DNA from: Akkermansiaceae bacterium
GTDB taxonomy: Bacteria; Verrucomicrobiota; Verrucomicrobiia; Verrucomicrobiales; Akkermansiaceae
Assembly: GCA_028822935.1 (NCBI GenBank)
Contig: JAPKCM010000031.1
Location: 1-54,251, forward strand
Length of the DNA stretch: 54,251 nucleotides
Reading direction: 5' to 3'
Part shown: piece by piece, positions 1 to 7,787 of the stretch
Numbering within the stretch: the stretch's first letter is position 1
Layout: every line of letters begins with the position of its first letter
The notes under the pieces: generated by a model
The model's input: only the letters and a program-made list of their open reading frames with translations
What the model was told of the DNA's origin: nothing
Databases searched by the model: none
Made by a program: the position numbers and the translations under genes

Positions 1-1023
1 GTTGCCGACGACCTCTGCATCGTCAAATCCTGCACCACCGACCAATTCAACCACGCCCCCGCCCAACTCTTCCTCAATTCCGGCTTCTCCCAACCCGGCC
101 GCCCCTGCCTCGGCTCGTGGACCCTCTACGGCCTCGGCTCCGAGACCGACAACCTCCCCGCCTTCGTTGTCATGTCCACCGGCGGCGGCCTCTCCGGCGG
201 CTCCGCCCTCTGGTCCTCCGGCTTCCTCCCCACCACCTACACCGGCGTCCAGTTCCGGAAAGGAAAAGACCCCATCCTAAACGTCGGCACCCCCGATGGG
301 TTCTCCCCCGAACTCCAATCCGACACCTTCGACCTCGTCAACAAGCTTAACGCCCAGCGCCTCGCCACCATCAACGACCAGGAAATTGCCACCCGCATGG
401 CTTCCTACGAAATGGCCGCCCGCCTCCAATCCTCCGCCCCCGAGCTCATGGACCTCAAGTCCGAGTCTGACGAAACGATCAACCTCTACGGCTGCGACCG
501 CGACAAGCAGTCCTTCGCCCGCGCCTGCCTCCTCGCCCGCCGCATGGTCCAGCGTGGTGTCCGCTTCATCAACATCTACCACAGCGGCTGGGACGCCCAC
601 TCCGACGTCAAAGGCTCCACCGAAAGCAAATGCGCCCAGACCGCCCATGCCACCGCTGCCCTCATTCAGGATTTAAAACGACACGGCCTCCTCGATGAAA
701 CCCTTGTCGTATGGGGCGGCGAATTCGGCCGCACCCCCATGGTCGAAACCAACCCCTCCTTGGGCCGTAAAGCCGGCCGCGACCATCACCCCCAAGCTTT
801 CACCACCCTAATGGCCGGCGGCGGCAGCAAACCCGGCACCTACGGCGAAACCGATGACTTTGGCTTCCACATCACCAAGGACAAAGTCCACGTCCACGAC
901 CTCCAAGCCACCATTCTCCACCTTCTAGGATTCGACCACGAACGACTCACCTACCACCACGCCGGCCGCGACTTCCGCCTCACCGACGTCCACGGCCACG
1001 TCATTCACGACCTCCTTGCCTAA
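1..1023 (+). CDS. DUF1501 family protein (5' end outside window)
   Basis: This is the C-terminal 340 residues of a DUF1501 protein; the frame is open from base 1, so the start lies upstream. DUF1501 proteins have an alkaline-phosphatase/sulfatase-like fold, are usually Tat-exported and have no firmly established reaction. Family landmarks are visible: LVVWGGEFGRTPM, the GRDHHP block, AGGG, the GETDDFGF segment and a terminal segment ending FRLTDVHGHVIHDLLA. The last part closely matches the DUF1501 protein encoded at 6362-7786 (FRLTDVHGKVIEEILA), so the two are paralogues. The usual partner, a DUF1549/DUF1553 gene, would be expected just upstream, outside the window. Codons end overwhelmingly in C. 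Family assignment is secure; function is not known. Confidence 0.93.
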   Translation, partial: VADDLCIVKSCTTDQFNHAPAQLFLNSGFSQPGRPCLGSWTLYGLGSETDNLPAFVVMSTGGGLSGGSALWSSGFLPTTYTGVQFRKGKDPILNVGTPDGFSPELQSDTFDLVNKLNAQRLATINDQEIATRMASYEMAARLQSSAPELMDLKSESDETINLYGCDRDKQSFARACLLARRMVQRGVRFINIYHSGWDAHSDVKGSTESKCAQTAHATAALIQDLKRHGLLDETLVVWGGEFGRTPMVETNPSLGRKAGRDHHPQAFTTLMAGGGSKPGTYGETDDFGFHITKDKVHVHDLQATILHLLGFDHERLTYHHAGRDFRLTDVHGHVIHDLLA

Positions 1024-1135
1024 AAGAAAATAGGGTCGAGCAGCCCCACCATCACTTGCTGGATCAATCGATCACTCTCGGCGGCTTGCGCTTCACTACG
1101 CCTTGTCATTCTTCCCGGCAATTTTATTTCATATT

Positions 1136-1167
1136 ATACCAAGTAGTGTTTCAAAAGAGACGAATAC
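1136..1167 (+). repeat. Dispersed repeat family 2, copy 1
   Basis: The core TACCAAGTAGTGTTTCAAAA followed by GAGACGAAT recurs exactly at 22300-22329 and in diverged form at 44997-45026. All three copies are intergenic and in the same orientation. No open frame or obvious hairpin spans it. What it does is unknown. Confidence 0.7.
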
Positions 1168-1248
1168 CAGAGGGGTATTACGGGTCATCGCCCATGCTGG
1201 GCGCACGAGTCGCGGCGCCCCCGCCGCTCAGCCACGCGCGTTGTCCGC

Positions 1249-1312
1249 CGTAGCCCGAAGGACGCAGGAGGAAGCTCCCACAACCATTCACATCAATCCG
1301 CGGATAATCTCC
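1249..1312 (+). repeat. Composite repeat: purine-rich box plus AACCACGGAT-type repeat
   Basis: Box A (1249-1277) begins CGTAGCC and runs into GGAGGAAG. Box B (1285-1312) contains CATCAATCCGCGGATAATC, which on the other strand resembles the AACCACGGATTGATG motif. The same two boxes in the same order and orientation occur at 24379-24452. Confidence 0.5.
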
Positions 1313-1400
1313 TCATCCCACTCGCTTTGCCAAAAAGTCACAGCGACATTAAGTTGGTGCGCGACTCCCATGACCTTTTGGACAAGAGTTCTTCCACCCC

Positions 1401-2729
1401 ATGTTCCGCCAGCTGACAATCCCCTCCTTGCTTAAAGAGGGCAAAAAAACCGCTGTCCTCGCGGTGCCGTTGGTCATTGGGCAAGTCAGCCAAATGCTCA
1501 TGATTGTAGCGGATACTGTCATGGTCGGAAATGTTGGCGTCACTGAACTTGCGGCCCTCTCTTTCGCTAATGCCGTTTTTGCCATTCCCTTCGTCTTCGG
1601 CATCGGACTCATCACCAGCATCTCCGTCCTCAGCTCCGGCGCGGCAGGAAGAAAAGACGAAGCCGCAGCACGCGCCACCTGCCGTAATGGCTTCTACCTC
1701 GCCCTCGCTTCCGGCCTCGCGCTCTTCCTCCTTTCAGCCTTCCTCATCCCCTTTCTCTCCTTCTTCGGACAGCCCGCCAATGTCACGGCAGCCGCGCCCC
1801 CCTACCTCTTTCTTATTCTCATTTCCCTCGTCCCGGCCCTAGGGTCGATGGGCCTAAAAAATCACGGCGATTCTCTCGACCATCCCTGGCCTTCTTTCTT
1901 CATCTTCCTCGGTGGCGTCCTCCTCAATATCGCACTCAACCAACTCTTCATTTTCAACCTCGGCTACGGCTTGGTCGGCGCCGGTTGGGCCACTCTGATT
2001 TCACGCATTACCATTCTCGTCGCCATGATGATCTGGCTCGATCGCTCAAAATCGCTTAAGCAATTCACTCCGAACCGCTGGCTCGCTCGACCTGACTCCA
2101 CCACTCTCCGCAAACTCCTCACTCTCGGCATTCCTGCCAGCTTCCATCTTTTGGCCGAAGTCGGTGCCTTCTCCGCCACGGGTTTTCTCATCGGCTTCTA
2201 CGGTGAAATCTCCCTCGCCTCTCACCAAATCGCCCTCACTACCGGAGGCACGCTCTTCATGATTCCTCTCGGCCTCTCCATCGCGCTCACCATGCGCATG
2301 GGAAATGCTGCCGGCGCTCAGGAGAAAGAGCGCTATCCTGCCATCATCCTCTCCGGATGGATCATCACTCTCCTCTTCGCCACCCTCACCTCTCTCTTCT
2401 GTGGCCTTGGAAAAGATTTCATTGCTCCCCTTTACAACGATGACCCCGAAGTAATCGCCCTCGCCGCCAAATTTCTTCTCGTGATCGCCGTCTTCCAATT
2501 TGTCGACGCCATCCAGGTCGCCTCCGGTGGCATCCTCCGTGGCCTTGAAGACGTCACCATGCCGGCCTGGACGGCCGTCCTATCATACTGGTTTTTTGGA
2601 ATCCCCCTCGGCTGGCTCATCGCCACCAAGGGAGACCTCGGCCCCATCGGAGTCTGGTGGGGCCTCGCCATCGGACTCACCGTTGCCTCCATCATTCTCA
2701 CCGCTCGCGTCTTCAAAATTGCCCGTTAA
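1401..2729 (+). CDS. MATE family efflux transporter
   Basis: This 442-residue integral membrane protein is of normal length for the multidrug and toxin extrusion family (NorM/DinF type), which exports cationic compounds using Na+ or H+ gradients. It shows the typical dozen hydrophobic segments and MATE landmarks: an N-terminal VPLVIGQVSQMLMIVADTVM helix pair, the KNHGDSLDHPWPSFF loop followed by a long hydrophobic helix, and a C-terminal half repeating the pattern (GIPASFHLLAEVGAFSATGF). The ATG is preceded by a pyrimidine-rich leader without a Shine-Dalgarno sequence, as for most genes here. It is a single-gene unit by spacing. Substrate cannot be told from sequence. Confidence 0.93.
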   Translation: MFRQLTIPSLLKEGKKTAVLAVPLVIGQVSQMLMIVADTVMVGNVGVTELAALSFANAVFAIPFVFGIGLITSISVLSSGAAGRKDEAAARATCRNGFYLALASGLALFLLSAFLIPFLSFFGQPANVTAAAPPYLFLILISLVPALGSMGLKNHGDSLDHPWPSFFIFLGGVLLNIALNQLFIFNLGYGLVGAGWATLISRITILVAMMIWLDRSKSLKQFTPNRWLARPDSTTLRKLLTLGIPASFHLLAEVGAFSATGFLIGFYGEISLASHQIALTTGGTLFMIPLGLSIALTMRMGNAAGAQEKERYPAIILSGWIITLLFATLTSLFCGLGKDFIAPLYNDDPEVIALAAKFLLVIAVFQFVDAIQVASGGILRGLEDVTMPAWTAVLSYWFFGIPLGWLIATKGDLGPIGVWWGLAIGLTVASIILTARVFKIAR

Positions 2730-2750
2730 AAAAACCACCTCCATCTGGCA

Positions 2751-2790
2751 GGAAAATCCGTGTAATTAATTCTCAATCCGTTAAAATTTT
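2751..2790 (+). repeat. AACCACGGAT-type repeat, diverged double copy
   Basis: Two short units, GGAAAATCCGTGTAATTAA and TCAATCCGTTAAAATTTTCC, lie just after the MATE stop codon. On the minus strand they read as TTAACGGATTGA and TTACACGGATTTTCC, which match the dispersed motif. Orientation is the same as in the other copies. Confidence 0.5.
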
Positions 2791-2850
2791 CCTTCGGTTA
2801 TCTCCATTGTATTTCGGTTGTAATCAAACTCCCAGATCCACCTCCCAAGA

Positions 2851-2880
2851 AAAATTCCATCCCATCCATCCGTGTTTAAA
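2851..2880 (+). repeat. AACCACGGAT-type repeat overlapping a sulfatase start codon
   Basis: The sequence CCATCCCATCCATCCGTG runs directly into TTTAAAAAT, and the GTG inside it is the sulfatase start. The same arrangement, with a matching downstream stretch, is found at 4920-4950 at the start of the other sulfatase. Confidence 0.65.
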
Positions 2881-4227
2881 AATTTCCTCCTCAGTTTAGT
2901 CTTTCTCCTCCTCTCGAATTTAGGATTTTCGTCTTCTAAACCAAACATCCTCGTCATCATCGTCGATGACCTAGGCTACGGCGACCTCTCCTCCTACGGA
3001 GCCACCGACCTCAAGAGTCCGCACATCGACTCCCTCATCAGCGAGGGCCTGCGCTTCTCGGAATGCTTCGCCAACTGCCCGGTCTGCTCCCCGACCCGCG
3101 CTGCGCTTCTCACAGGACGCTACCAAGAACTCGTCGGCGTTCCCGGCGTCATCCGGACAAAGCCGGAACATAACTGGGGCTACCTCGCCCCTTCCGCCAC
3201 CATGCTGCCCCAAGCGCTCAAGCCCCTCGGCTACCACACCGCCGCCATCGGCAAATGGCACCTCGGACTGGATCACGAAGCGCACCCCAATACGCGCGGT
3301 TTCGATCACTTCCACGGCTTCCTCGGTGACATGATGGACGACTACTACCACCACCGCCGTCACGATCAGCACTACATGCGCCTCAACCAGGAAAAGGTGA
3401 ACCCCAAGGGCCATGCCACCGACGTCTTCACCCAGTGGGCCCAGAGCTACCTTACCGAACGAAAGGACCAAAAAGACCCCTTCTTTCTCTACCTCGCCTA
3501 CAATGCGCCCCACACCCCAATCCAACCACCCGCAGATTGGCTCAAAAAAGTGATCAAACGCGAAAAAGGAATTACCGAAAAGCGCGCCAAACTCGTCGCT
3601 CTCATCGAGCACATGGACCACAACATTGGCAAAGTCATCGCAACCCTGAAAGAAACCGGACAGTGGAAGAACACCCTCACAATCTTCGTCTCCGATAACG
3701 GCGGACAGATCAATGTCGGTGCCAACTGCGGAAATCTTCGCGGCGGAAAACAAGACATGTATGAAGGCGGACTCAAAGTCCCCGCCTCGGCCACCTGGCC
3801 TGGAGTCATCAAGCCCGGCACCCGCAGCGATTTCTCCTTCCTCACCATGGACCTCTTCCCCACCGCCATCGAAGCAGCCGATGGTACCGTCCCCAATGGA
3901 ATCGAAGGCCGCTCCATCCTCCCTCTCCTAAAATCCGGCAGACAAGCGCCCTTCCAGCGCGACAACTTCTTCACCCGCCGCGAAGGAAACCAACGCTACA
4001 TGGGCGACTCCTCCTGGGCCCTCCGCCGCGGACCCTGGAAGCTTCTCAAAAATCGACCCGACGGACCCTGGGAACTCTTCCACCTCGAAAACGACCCCCT
4101 CGAAACCACCGACCTCTCCAAAAAGGAGTCCCAAAAATTCCGCGAACTCACCACCGCCATGCGCGCCCAGATTCAACGCGGTGGCACCGTCCCCTGGCAA
4201 AAACCAGAAACCACCAAAAGGAGGTAA
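2872..4227 (+). CDS. Arylsulfatase-type sulfatase (exported, formylglycine-dependent)
   Basis: This 451-residue type I sulfatase hydrolyses sulfate esters, here probably on a sulfated polysaccharide in the periplasm or outside. A GTG start gives a signal peptide (about residues 1-22). The N-terminal metal-binding VDDLGYGD follows at about 31-38. The modification motif is C72-S-P-T-R76, where Cys would be converted to formylglycine, then AALLTGRYQ. GKWHLG lies near 125 and the metal-binding FVSDNGG in the middle. No maturase gene is in the window. The GTG lies within a dispersed repeat, and the first 13 codons resemble at DNA level those of the sulfatase at 4938. engB follows after 90 bases. 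Precise substrate cannot be assigned. Confidence 0.93.
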   Translation: MFKNFLLSLVFLLLSNLGFSSSKPNILVIIVDDLGYGDLSSYGATDLKSPHIDSLISEGLRFSECFANCPVCSPTRAALLTGRYQELVGVPGVIRTKPEHNWGYLAPSATMLPQALKPLGYHTAAIGKWHLGLDHEAHPNTRGFDHFHGFLGDMMDDYYHHRRHDQHYMRLNQEKVNPKGHATDVFTQWAQSYLTERKDQKDPFFLYLAYNAPHTPIQPPADWLKKVIKREKGITEKRAKLVALIEHMDHNIGKVIATLKETGQWKNTLTIFVSDNGGQINVGANCGNLRGGKQDMYEGGLKVPASATWPGVIKPGTRSDFSFLTMDLFPTAIEAADGTVPNGIEGRSILPLLKSGRQAPFQRDNFFTRREGNQRYMGDSSWALRRGPWKLLKNRPDGPWELFHLENDPLETTDLSKKESQKFRELTTAMRAQIQRGGTVPWQKPETTKRR

Positions 4228-4317
4228 AAATCCCCCCCATCCCCCGGTCACTTTTTTGCTCAAAATCAGCAAATCATAGCATCGCCATTCCCCCTCCCCC
4301 CATTTATCCTCACGCAC

Positions 4318-4914
4318 GTGAGAATCACTTCCGCCAAATTCATCAAAAGCGCCGTCCAACTCGACGACTGCCCTCAGGGAGAATTCCCCGAGTTCGCCTT
4401 CATCGGCCGCTCAAATGTCGGAAAATCCTCCCTCATCAACCTCCTCACCAACAAGGACGGCCTCGCCCGCGTTTCCAAAACCCCTGGACGCACCCGCGAA
4501 ATCAACTTTTTCAAAATCAACGAAGCCTGGAGCCTCGTCGACCTCCCCGGCTACGGATACGCAAAAGTCTCCAAAAACCTCCGCGAGCAATTCAACGAAT
4601 TCGTCTCCGACTACCTCGTCAACCGCGAGAACCTCCTCGGCACCTTCGTCCTCATCGACTCCCGCCACACGCCCCAGAAGATCGATCTCCAGTTCCTCCA
4701 ATGGCTCGTCGAGCACGACCTCCCCTTCGCCCTCGTTTTCACCAAGTGCGATAAAACGAAAGCCGGCGCCCTCCAGAAGCACATCGACCTTTTCAAAACC
4801 GCCATGAAAGAGTGGTCCGACGGCGACCCCATCATCTTCACCTCCTCCGCCGCCAAGCGCCTAGGCTACAAAGAGATCAAAGCCTTCATCGAGCAGGCGA
4901 TGGAAGCCTCGTAA
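4318..4914 (+). CDS. engB: Ribosome biogenesis GTPase EngB/YihA
   Basis: EngB is a cytoplasmic TRAFAC-class GTPase needed for large ribosomal subunit assembly. At 198 residues it has normal length. All G motifs are visible: [11 protein letters not shown] (G1), the GRT of [10 protein letters not shown] (G2), [10 protein letters not shown] (G3), FTKCDK (G4) and SSAAKRLGY (G5). The GTG start was chosen because the EngB N-terminal strand ([11 protein letters not shown]) begins right there; no Shine-Dalgarno sequence precedes it. It is a housekeeping gene sandwiched between two sulfatase genes on the same strand. The second sulfatase starts only 23 bases after its stop, so the three may be co-transcribed. 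Confidence 0.95.
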   Translation: MRITSAKFIKSAVQLDDCPQGEFPEFAFIGRSNVGKSSLINLLTNKDGLARVSKTPGRTREINFFKINEAWSLVDLPGYGYAKVSKNLREQFNEFVSDYLVNRENLLGTFVLIDSRHTPQKIDLQFLQWLVEHDLPFALVFTKCDKTKAGALQKHIDLFKTAMKEWSDGDPIIFTSSAAKRLGYKEIKAFIEQAMEAS

Positions 4915-4919
4915 AAAAA

Positions 4920-4950
4920 CATCCATCCCATCCATCCGTGGTTAAAAATC
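4920..4950 (+). repeat. AACCACGGAT-type repeat overlapping the second sulfatase start
   Basis: The core CATCCATCCCATCCATCCGT is followed by GGTTAAAAAT. On the minus strand it reads TTAACCACGGATGGATGGG. It supplies the GTG start codon at 4938 and the first residues of the signal peptide of the downstream sulfatase. Confidence 0.7.
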
Positions 4951-6341
4951 TCCTCCCCAGTTTAGTTTCTCTCCTCTTCCTTCAGAGTTCATCTTCACTC
5001 CTCGCTGTTCAGAGTTCGCCGCCTCCCAACGTCCTTCTCATCTGTATCGATGACCTCCGACCCGAGCTCAAATGCTTCGGCAAGGACTACATCCACTCGC
5101 CCAACATCGATGCCCTAGCCGCCCGCGGCCGCGCCTTCACCCGCCACTACGTCCAGGCTCCCACCTGCGGTGCCTCCCGCTACGCCCTCCTCACCGGAAC
5201 CTACGGACCTGCCGGAAATGGCGCTTTATTCCAACGCGCGCAGAACCCGAAAGACCCAACTCTCCCCGCCCACTTCCGCGACAACGGCTACACCACCGTC
5301 TCCGTCGGAAAAGTTTCCCACCACCCCGGTGGACGCGGAGGCTCGGACTGGGACGATGACTCAAAACTCGAACTCCCCAACTCATGGGACCGACACCTCC
5401 TTCCTGCCGGAAAATGGCAGCACCCACGCGGCTGGATGCACGGCCTCGCCAACGGCGAAATTCGCAAAAACGCGAAAGACATGGATCTCTTCCAAGCTCT
5501 CGAAGGCAGCGATGAAATCTACCCCGATGGCATCGCCGTCGACGAGACACTCAAGCAGTTAAAGCTCCTCGCCGACGATAAAAAACCCTTCTTCCTGGCC
5601 ACCGGAATCCTCCGACCCCACCTCCCCTTCGGCGCTCCCGCGAAATACTTGAAGCCCTATAAGGACGCCAAGCTCCCACCCATCTCTCATCCCAATAAAC
5701 CCGAAGGGAAAACCACCTGGCACGGCTCCGGTGAGTTCATGAAATACAACCGCTGGGGAAAAGATCCGAACAAGGATGACGCCTTCGCCACCGAAGTCCG
5801 TAAGCACTACGCCGCCTGCGTCAGCTACGCCGATGCCCAAGTCGGTAAAATGATCCAGCAACTCAACGACCTCGGACTCGCCAAAAATACCATCATCATT
5901 TTATGGGGCGACCACGGCTGGCACCTTGGCGAACACGCCATCTGGGGAAAACACGCCCTCTTCGAAGAATCACTCCGTTCTCCGCTCATCGTCGTCTCCC
6001 CCGAGGTCAAAAAACCCGGAACAAGCACGAAATCCGTGGCCGAAACCATCGACCTCTTCCCCACCCTCTGCGATCTCACCGGCCTCAAGAAACCAAGTTA
6101 CCTCCACGGCGACTCCCTCCTCCCACAACTAAAGGACCCCGGCGCGCCTTCCGATAACGCAGCCATTTCCTACAGCAACAGGGCACGCACACTACGCACC
6201 GCAACTCACCGCCTCATCGCCCACAAAGACGGCCACCTCGAACTCTACGACCACACCACTCCCGAAGGAGAAACAAAGAACCTCGCCAAGGAAGAACCCG
6301 GTCTCGCCAAGAAGCTCCTCACCAGACTACAGAGCCAATAA
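4938..6341 (+). CDS. Iduronate-2-sulfatase-like sulfatase (exported)
   Basis: This 467-residue sulfatase is of the iduronate-2-sulfatase-like branch common in planctomycetes and verrucomicrobia. A signal peptide (about 1-25) is followed by the metal-binding [11 protein letters not shown] (about 34-44). The modification motif is C77-G-A-S-R81, with Ala in the usual Pro position, which is typical of this branch. The [11 protein letters not shown] block near 360 and [15 protein letters not shown] match iduronate-2-sulfatases. An upstream in-frame ATG at 4812 lies inside engB and gives a non-protein-like basic leader, so the GTG at 4938 is preferred; it encodes the same kind of leader as the sulfatase at 2872. 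The substrate is probably a sulfated glycan, not necessarily iduronate. Confidence 0.9.
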   Translation: MVKNLLPSLVSLLFLQSSSSLLAVQSSPPPNVLLICIDDLRPELKCFGKDYIHSPNIDALAARGRAFTRHYVQAPTCGASRYALLTGTYGPAGNGALFQRAQNPKDPTLPAHFRDNGYTTVSVGKVSHHPGGRGGSDWDDDSKLELPNSWDRHLLPAGKWQHPRGWMHGLANGEIRKNAKDMDLFQALEGSDEIYPDGIAVDETLKQLKLLADDKKPFFLATGILRPHLPFGAPAKYLKPYKDAKLPPISHPNKPEGKTTWHGSGEFMKYNRWGKDPNKDDAFATEVRKHYAACVSYADAQVGKMIQQLNDLGLAKNTIIILWGDHGWHLGEHAIWGKHALFEESLRSPLIVVSPEVKKPGTSTKSVAETIDLFPTLCDLTGLKKPSYLHGDSLLPQLKDPGAPSDNAAISYSNRARTLRTATHRLIAHKDGHLELYDHTTPEGETKNLAKEEPGLAKKLLTRLQSQ

Positions 6342-6361
6342 GGAGAGTTATACCCTCCCCC

Positions 6362-7786
6362 CTACGCCAGGATCTCTTCGATCACCTTCCCATGCACATC
6401 GGTCAGGCGAAAATCCCTTCCTGAATAGCGATAAGTCAGCTCTTCATGATCAAAGCCTAAAAGATGGAGCATCGTGGCGTGGAGATCATGCACGTGCACC
6501 TTATCCTTCACCGCGGCAAACCCAAAGTCATCGGTCTCGCCATGAACATACCCCCCTCTCACACCCCCACCCGCTAACCAAGTGGTAAAACCATAGTGGT
6601 TATGATCACGGCCATTGATCTTACCCGCATTCGAACCCGGCTTGGGCATTTCCACCACGGGAGTTCTCCCAAATTCACCGCCCCAAACAACAAGCGTCTC
6701 ATCAAGAAGACCACGCATTTTTAAGTCCGTGAGCAGAGCCGCAATCGCCTGATCACACTCACCCGCAAGCCGCCCATGATTCTTTTCCAAATCATCATGA
6801 TTATCCCAAGGCTGTCCTGCCCCGTGCCAGACCTGCACGAAGCGAACCCCTCGCTCAATCAAGCGACGAGCAATAAGCATCTGTCTTCCTTGTAGGGTAT
6901 CCCCGTAGAGGTCGCGAATATACTGAGGCTCCTTGGTAATATCAAAAGCATCCGTCGCCTCCAGCTGCATGCGATAAGCCAACTCAAAACTCTCCAGGCG
7001 CGCCTCCAATTCCTGATCGCGCCCCCGCGCTTCCACGTGCTGCTCATTCAGCGTCCTTAGAAAATCAAGCTGCTCGCGCTGACGCCGTTTTTCCAAATGC
7101 TTTGGCACGATGTGCTCGATCAACTTCTTGGGATCGGCATTTTTCGTATCAACGTAATTTCCCTGATAAGCGGCCGGCAAAAATCCCGACTGCCAATTCT
7201 GCGTCCGCGAAATAGGATAACCACCCGGGCACATCGAAACAAAACCAGGAAGATTCTGATTCTCAGTTCCCAATCCATAAGTCACCCAAGATCCCACGCT
7301 CGGTCGCGATAAGCGCGAGTCCCCACAGTTCATCAGGAGCAGCGATGGCTCATGATTCGGCACATCCGCATGCATCGAACGAATGACACACAGATCATCC
7401 GCACACGCTCCCACCCTTGGAAACAAATCCGAAACCTCCAATCCGCTTTCGCCATATTTCTTAAAGGCAAAGGGCGACTTCATCGCCGCACCCGTCGGAC
7501 GCTCCGTAGTCAAATCGAGAGGAATCTTTTTCCCGTCATACTTCGTGAGCTCCGGCTTTGGATCAAAGGTGTCCACTTGGGAAGGCCCCCCATTCATGAA
7601 AAGATGAATGACCGCCTTCGCCTTACCCTGAACCGGTGCGAGCTTGGGCAACATGGGATTCGATCCCGCCGACAGCTGCCCGGGCAAACCACCCATCGCA
7701 AGCGCACCCATCCCCATCCCGCACTTCGAGAGAAATTCGCGGCGCGTGCCGATGTAGCCGCCATGTCCTGCTTCGTGATGATTCAT
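6362..7786 (-). CDS. DUF1501 family protein, Tat-exported
   Basis: This 474-residue protein is full length for the family. The N-terminus carries a twin-arginine signal (TRREFLSKCGMGMGALAMGG, about residues 14-33), so export as a folded protein is expected. The core shows HLFMNGGPSQVDTFDPKP, LVVWGGEFGRTPV, GRDHNHYGFTTW, AGGGVRGG and the HGETDDFGF block. The fold is sulfatase/phosphatase-like; no reaction is established. It starts one base after the stop of the DUF1549/DUF1553 gene upstream, so the two are translationally linked, and the giant lamin-tail/CotH gene precedes them on the same strand. Its C-terminus is close to that of the protein at 1-1023. Confidence 0.95.
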   Translation of the reverse strand: MNHHEAGHGGYIGTRREFLSKCGMGMGALAMGGLPGQLSAGSNPMLPKLAPVQGKAKAVIHLFMNGGPSQVDTFDPKPELTKYDGKKIPLDLTTERPTGAAMKSPFAFKKYGESGLEVSDLFPRVGACADDLCVIRSMHADVPNHEPSLLLMNCGDSRLSRPSVGSWVTYGLGTENQNLPGFVSMCPGGYPISRTQNWQSGFLPAAYQGNYVDTKNADPKKLIEHIVPKHLEKRRQREQLDFLRTLNEQHVEARGRDQELEARLESFELAYRMQLEATDAFDITKEPQYIRDLYGDTLQGRQMLIARRLIERGVRFVQVWHGAGQPWDNHDDLEKNHGRLAGECDQAIAALLTDLKMRGLLDETLVVWGGEFGRTPVVEMPKPGSNAGKINGRDHNHYGFTTWLAGGGVRGGYVHGETDDFGFAAVKDKVHVHDLHATMLHLLGFDHEELTYRYSGRDFRLTDVHGKVIEEILA

Positions 7787-7787
7787 C

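Larger units (their letters stand above)
1024..1400. other. Intergenic region with two kinds of dispersed repeat
   Basis: This 377-base stretch between the DUF1501 gene and the MATE gene has no convincing gene; the short open frames here lack recognisable protein features. It holds a copy of the 30-base repeat (1136-1167), a GC-rich tract around 1195-1245, and a composite of a purine-rich box with an AACCACGGAT-type repeat (1249-1312). The last 80 bases must contain the MATE promoter, but I see no clear -35/-10 pair. Confidence 0.6.

Noticed and set aside
4812-4937. Longer start for the second sulfatase inside engB
   Set aside because: The extra residues are Arg/His-rich out-of-frame engB sequence; the GTG at 4938 begins a proper signal peptide.
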